DNA of 64,000 bases from Variovorax sp. Root318D1 (lineage in GTDB: Bacteria > Pseudomonadota > Gammaproteobacteria > Burkholderiales > Burkholderiaceae_C): contig NZ_LMCQ01000001.1 of assembly GCF_001424835.1 (NCBI RefSeq), positions 361,088 through 425,087 of the forward strand, written 5' to 3'. The notes under the pieces are model-generated. The model had not been told where the DNA came from. It did no database searches and saw only the letters and a list, made by a program, of their open reading frames with translations. How positions within the stretch are numbered: the stretch's first letter is position 1; the number at the start of each line of letters is the position of its first letter. The position numbers were made by a program, and so were the translations under genes. Positions 61,131 through 64,000 of the stretch are shown piece by piece.

Positions 61131-61772
61131 TCAGCCCACGACGCCGTCCAGCAGCGTATCCAGCGCAGTCTGGACCGGCGCGCTTCCGACCTTCTCGGGC
61201 ATGAGAAGACCCTCGATGCTGAGCATGGTGATGCCGTGCACCTGCGCCCAGCAGGCCGCGGCCTGGCCTTGCAAGGGCCGTCGCCTGAAGGCGCCGGACT
61301 CCTGCCCGCGCGCCAGCAGATCCAGCAACACCCCCAGCGCCGACAAGGCACGCTCGCTGAGGTGCGCGACGTGAGGGTCACCCGCGTCGCTGCTGAACAT
61401 GAGGCGGTACAGCGATGGGTTGTCCACGCCGAAGGCGATGTACGTGCCGGCGACTGCCAAGAACTCCTTGCGGGCGGTTCGCGGCCGGGGAGCTATCGCC
61501 GCTTTCATCTCTTGGCCCAATTGGTCGAAGCCTCGCAACGCCAGTTCGAGCAGCAGAGCCGCCTTGTCAGGGAAGTGCTTGTAGGGAGCGGCATGGCTGA
61601 CGCCTGCCCGGCGCGCCACCTCACGCATCGTGAACTGCCAGCCCTTGTCCTCGCGCAGCATCGCTGAGGCGGTCTCGACGATCGTGCGTCGCAGGTCGCC
61701 GTGGTGATAGGGCCTATCGACGGGGTCCAGCGTCGTGGTCAGTGTCTCTCTTGATTGCGGCAAGGGGCGCAT
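61131..61772 (-). CDS. TetR family transcriptional regulator
   Basis: A 213-residue repressor. The N-terminal helix-turn-helix is HHGDLRRTIVETASAMLRED and MREVARRAGVSHAAPYKHFP. The WHG-type C-terminal domain (AYIAFGVDNPSLYRLMF-like; LYRLMFSSDAGDP) binds an unknown ligand. It is divergent from the small secreted protein and aldehyde dehydrogenase genes and lies next to a set of operator-like repeats, so it probably represses both directions. Confidence 0.9.
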   Translation of the reverse strand: MRPLPQSRETLTTTLDPVDRPYHHGDLRRTIVETASAMLREDKGWQFTMREVARRAGVSHAAPYKHFPDKAALLLELALRGFDQLGQEMKAAIAPRPRTARKEFLAVAGTYIAFGVDNPSLYRLMFSSDAGDPHVAHLSERALSALGVLLDLLARGQESGAFRRRPLQGQAAACWAQVHGITMLSIEGLLMPEKVGSAPVQTALDTLLDGVVG

Positions 61773-61823
61773 CCGCGGTTTCCCGGGGCCTCATGGGTGG
61801 ATCGAGGTTGCATTCTAAGTTAG

Positions 61824-61898
61824 ATGTAGACAAAGACCACATTGTTGTCAATGTAAACATTACCCTGTACAGTTCGCTCATGTTGTCATCGTCTACAT
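61824..61898 (+). promoter_or_regulatory. promoter and repeated operator between TetR and the secreted-protein gene
   Basis: TTGTCA (61845-61850) and TACAGT (61868-61873) are 17 bases apart and form a sigma-70 promoter. The motif GTTGTCAATGTAAACAT (61844-61860) covers the -35 region. Its near-copy GTTGTCATCGTCTACAT (61882-61898) lies just past the expected transcription start. The inverted element ATGTAGACAA (61824-61833) precedes both. The arrangement fits repression by the adjacent TetR protein. Confidence 0.55.
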
Positions 61899-61909
61899 GG
61901 AGATCGAAA

Positions 61910-62230
61910 ATGAACGCCTCTCAGCCCAGCCAAGCTTTCCGCACCACGATCCGCGCTGCCGTGACGGCTGTCGCCCTCGCCAGCACGGCGCTCGCCGCAT
62001 TCGGCTCGACGCTGGACACTCGAACCGTCCACCAAGCAGAAACCGCGGGCCTGTACGAAACCTTCCATGACGTGCCGACGGGCTTCGTGTTCGTGAAGCT
62101 GCCCAGCGGATGGCACTTCGTGGATCGTGATCTCGAGGGCAGTTCGCACAAGGTCTTTGTCGATGCGCCGACCGGCTTCGTCTTCGTCAAGACCTCGGAC
62201 GGCTGGCGCTTCATCAACCGGGACCACTGA
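61910..62230 (+). CDS. small secreted protein with two 20-residue repeats
   Basis: The ATG at 61910 with GGAG upstream gives 106 residues. After a signal peptide (to about residue 32) come two near-identical units: VPTGFVFVKLPSGWHFVDRD (55-74) and APTGFVFVKTSDGWRFINRD (86-105). Each looks like a beta-hairpin ending in an aromatic W-x-F core. No family is recognised. It is encoded 66 bases ahead of the aldehyde dehydrogenase and faces the TetR gene. Confidence 0.75.
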   Translation: MNASQPSQAFRTTIRAAVTAVALASTALAAFGSTLDTRTVHQAETAGLYETFHDVPTGFVFVKLPSGWHFVDRDLEGSSHKVFVDAPTGFVFVKTSDGWRFINRDH

Positions 62231-62296
62231 AGGCCGCGCGACCTGCCTCTGCACAGCCGCCGCGCAACCGATCCTCACTGCTAACGGAGCCCCCTC

Positions 62297-63718
62297 ATGA
62301 CTACCGCATCTTTAATGGCCGAGCGCCTGCCCGCCACGCTCGCCGCTCAGCGCGCTGCCTTCCTGCGCGACGGCCCTCCCACGCTGGCTCAGCGTAAGGC
62401 CGATCTCGCAAAGCTTCGGGCTGCTGTCCTGGCCCGAAAGGCAGACATCGATCGCGCCTTGTGCGCTGACTTCGGACACCGCTCGTCGCACGAAACGGCC
62501 ATCATGGAAGTCTTGCCCCTCATCCAGGGGATCGACTACCAGATCCGCCATCTGCGCAAGTGGATTCGCCCCGAGCGCAGGCACGTACCAATGCACTTCC
62601 AGCCGGCACGGGCCTGGGTGTCCTATCAACCACTGGGCGTGGTGGGCATCATGGCACCGTGGAACTTCCCGATCTCGTTAGCCCTCATGCCACTGGCCAC
62701 AGCGCTCGCCGCGGGCAATCGCGCCATCATCAAGCCTTCGGAGTTCGCTCCGGCGGCGAGCGCGCTGCTCGTCGAGCTGATTGGCGAGACGTTCAGCCCC
62801 GAGCAGGTGGCGGTGGTGACCGGCGACGTCACCGTAGGGCAGGCGTTCTCGGCGCTGCCATTCGACCACTTGATATTCACCGGCAGCACGCCGGTCGGGC
62901 GGGCCGTCATGAAGGCAGCCAGCGAGAACCTGGTTCCTGTAACGCTGGAACTCGGCGGCAAGTCACCCGTGATCGTGGACAAGGGACACTCACTGCAGCA
63001 TGCGGCCGCCGGAATCGCGTTCGGCAAGCTTTCCAACGGGGGGCAGACGTGCATCGCCCCAGACTACGCCCTCGTCCACGAGGACGACATGCGGTCCTTC
63101 CTCGACGTCTTCGACCAGGCTGTGCGCTCGATGTACCCCGAAGGCCCTTCCTCAGACCAGTACACCTCTATCGTCAATCAGCGTCAGTATGAACGCCTGA
63201 CCGCTCTGCTGACTGATGCGCAAACGAAGGGAGCAACGGTGCGCGAGGTCGGCGCGAACCCCGACGCGGCCAGGCGCCGCGCCCACACGATGGCACCCAC
63301 CTTGGTGATCGGCGCGACCGACCAGATGCGCATCATGAAGGAGGAGATTTTCGGCCCCGTGCTGCCAGTGATTCCCTATCGGGACCTCGACGAAGCGATC
63401 TCTTACGTCAACGCCCGTCCGCGCCCGCTGGCCTTGTACTACTTCGGCACCAACGGCGACCATCAGCGCAAGGTACTGACCCGAACCACATCCGGCAACG
63501 TGACCGTCAACAACACGCTGATGCACTACGCGCAAGAAGATCTGCCCTTCGGCGGCGTGGGGCCGAGCGGCATTGGCGCGTATCACGGCATCGAAGGATT
63601 CAAGGCACTCAGCCACGCCAAGGGCATCGTGGAGCAAGGCGCCTGGAATATGAGCGGGATGTTGCGACCGCCTTTCGGTTCAGCCGCCAACATGATCCTG
63701 AAGTTCATGCTGCGCTGA
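62297..63718 (+). CDS. coniferyl-aldehyde-dehydrogenase-type aldehyde dehydrogenase
   Basis: A 473-residue NAD(P)-dependent ALDH of the short class-3/CalB subgroup. IMAPWNFPISLALMP and IIKPSEFAP form the cofactor site, the general-base Glu218 is in TLELGGKSP, and the nucleophile Cys252 is in NGGQTCIAPDY. PWNF, EIFGPVLPV and FGGVGPSGIGAYHG complete the signature. The C-terminal hydrophobic/basic tail (MILKFMLR) recalls membrane association in class-3 enzymes. It oxidises aryl or long-chain aldehydes and is probably derepressed through the TetR regulator. Confidence 0.88.
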   Translation: MTTASLMAERLPATLAAQRAAFLRDGPPTLAQRKADLAKLRAAVLARKADIDRALCADFGHRSSHETAIMEVLPLIQGIDYQIRHLRKWIRPERRHVPMHFQPARAWVSYQPLGVVGIMAPWNFPISLALMPLATALAAGNRAIIKPSEFAPAASALLVELIGETFSPEQVAVVTGDVTVGQAFSALPFDHLIFTGSTPVGRAVMKAASENLVPVTLELGGKSPVIVDKGHSLQHAAAGIAFGKLSNGGQTCIAPDYALVHEDDMRSFLDVFDQAVRSMYPEGPSSDQYTSIVNQRQYERLTALLTDAQTKGATVREVGANPDAARRRAHTMAPTLVIGATDQMRIMKEEIFGPVLPVIPYRDLDEAISYVNARPRPLALYYFGTNGDHQRKVLTRTTSGNVTVNNTLMHYAQEDLPFGGVGPSGIGAYHGIEGFKALSHAKGIVEQGAWNMSGMLRPPFGSAANMILKFMLR

Positions 63719-63743
63719 AAACGGTAAGGCGGCTAAACACCCG

Positions 63744-64000
63744 CGGTGCCCCACGAGCGACATTCACGGGCCAACACTTTCGCCCGAGAGCCTTGCAAGG
63801 CTGCGTGCCCTCGACACATCGAGCTTGCCCGCAATGCCCGCCGATACACGGCTCGGACCCTGCGTAGGCCAGGTTCCGAATGTGGTTTGCATCGGCCTCA
63901 ACTCCCGCACGCAGATTTTCGGCGTTGCAACCATCGTGTCTTATCTCAGCCGCTTCATGGCGCTTCGGCCCGGCGACGTGATCCCGACCGGTACGCCGCC
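63744..64000 (+). pseudogene. fumarylacetoacetate hydrolase family gene with large internal deletion (runs off the window)
   Basis: The frame reads LSPESLARLRALDTSSLPAM and RLGPCVGQVPNVVCIGLN, the N-terminal domain linker of FAH-family enzymes. It then jumps in frame to IFGVATIVSYLSRFMALRPG and DVIPTGTPP, the C-terminal catalytic loop. Roughly 150 residues between the two blocks, including the metal ligands, are missing. No start codon is seen upstream. Recognition is from family pattern. Confidence 0.65.

Noticed and set aside
1..64000. tRNA, rRNA, CRISPR arrays and prophage genes
   Set aside because: No cloverleaf with a GTTCRANYC-like arm, ribosomal RNA core, regularly spaced repeat or phage structural gene was recognised on either strand by eye.

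Overview
The window is high-GC DNA with dense, short-spaced genes. It carries many tripartite-tricarboxylate (Bug/TctC-type) periplasmic receptors, many LysR regulators and two molybdenum hydroxylases. Together these point to a metabolically versatile betaproteobacterium of the Burkholderiales, most like Comamonadaceae (Variovorax and relatives). This placement rests on gene content and recognised protein families, not on a database search.

Layout. 0-1.3 kb: the 5' part of a DUF3422 gene and two small hypothetical genes. 1.5-5.1 kb: a two-subunit isoquinoline-1-oxidoreductase-type Mo hydroxylase divergent from a Crp/Fnr regulator, with a perfect palindrome between them. 5.2-12.9 kb: a sigma-54 activator divergent from an alpha/beta hydrolase, an MHS-type transporter, a CobW GTPase, cobalt-type nitrile hydratase (beta then alpha), its small accessory protein and a NiCoT cobalt transporter. 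Directly downstream (about 13.0-13.2 kb) lies a cobalamin riboswitch with no obvious cobalt/B12 gene behind it. 13.4-15.4 kb: an AraC/GyrI regulator, a secreted hydrolase and a regulator remnant. 15.7-17.4 kb: a HipBA toxin-antitoxin pair with a readable promoter and operator repeats. 17.4-22 kb: a LysR/MFS efflux pair, then small poorly characterised genes. 22-26 kb: LysR divergent from a NIPSNAP-cupin-Bug-CMD operon. 26-31 kb: an AraC regulator and a periplasmic PaoABC-type aldehyde oxidoreductase.

31.1-44.4 kb is a catabolic island for N-acyl, gamma-glutamyl and other amide compounds and amino acids: D-aminoacylase, Bug receptor, NTF2-like protein, gamma-glutamyltransferase, PNPOx-like flavoprotein, amidase, MocR regulator, Asp/Glu-racemase-like enzyme, IlvA and ProC. 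It is flanked by decayed pieces that look like conjugative-element genes (ArdC-like and TraG/VirD4-like). 44.7-48.7 kb: LysR, aminotransferase, Bug receptor and RraA-like aldolase. 48.7-50.0 kb is a graveyard of an IS3-family transposase, an enolase-superfamily tail and a DUF4337 gene. 50-59.4 kb: further Bug receptors with an amidohydrolase, M24 peptidase, threonine-aldolase-like enzyme, alpha/beta hydrolase and LysR regulators. 59.4-60 kb: IS66 and IS3 transposase remnants. 60-63.7 kb: a metallo-beta-lactamase-fold lipoprotein, TetR, a small secreted repeat protein and a coniferyl-aldehyde-dehydrogenase-like enzyme. The window ends in an internally deleted fumarylacetoacetate-hydrolase gene.

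Overall the region is a patchwork of small regulator-receptor-enzyme modules for uptake and hydrolysis of organic acids, amides, nitriles and aldehydes, interrupted by scars of mobile DNA.
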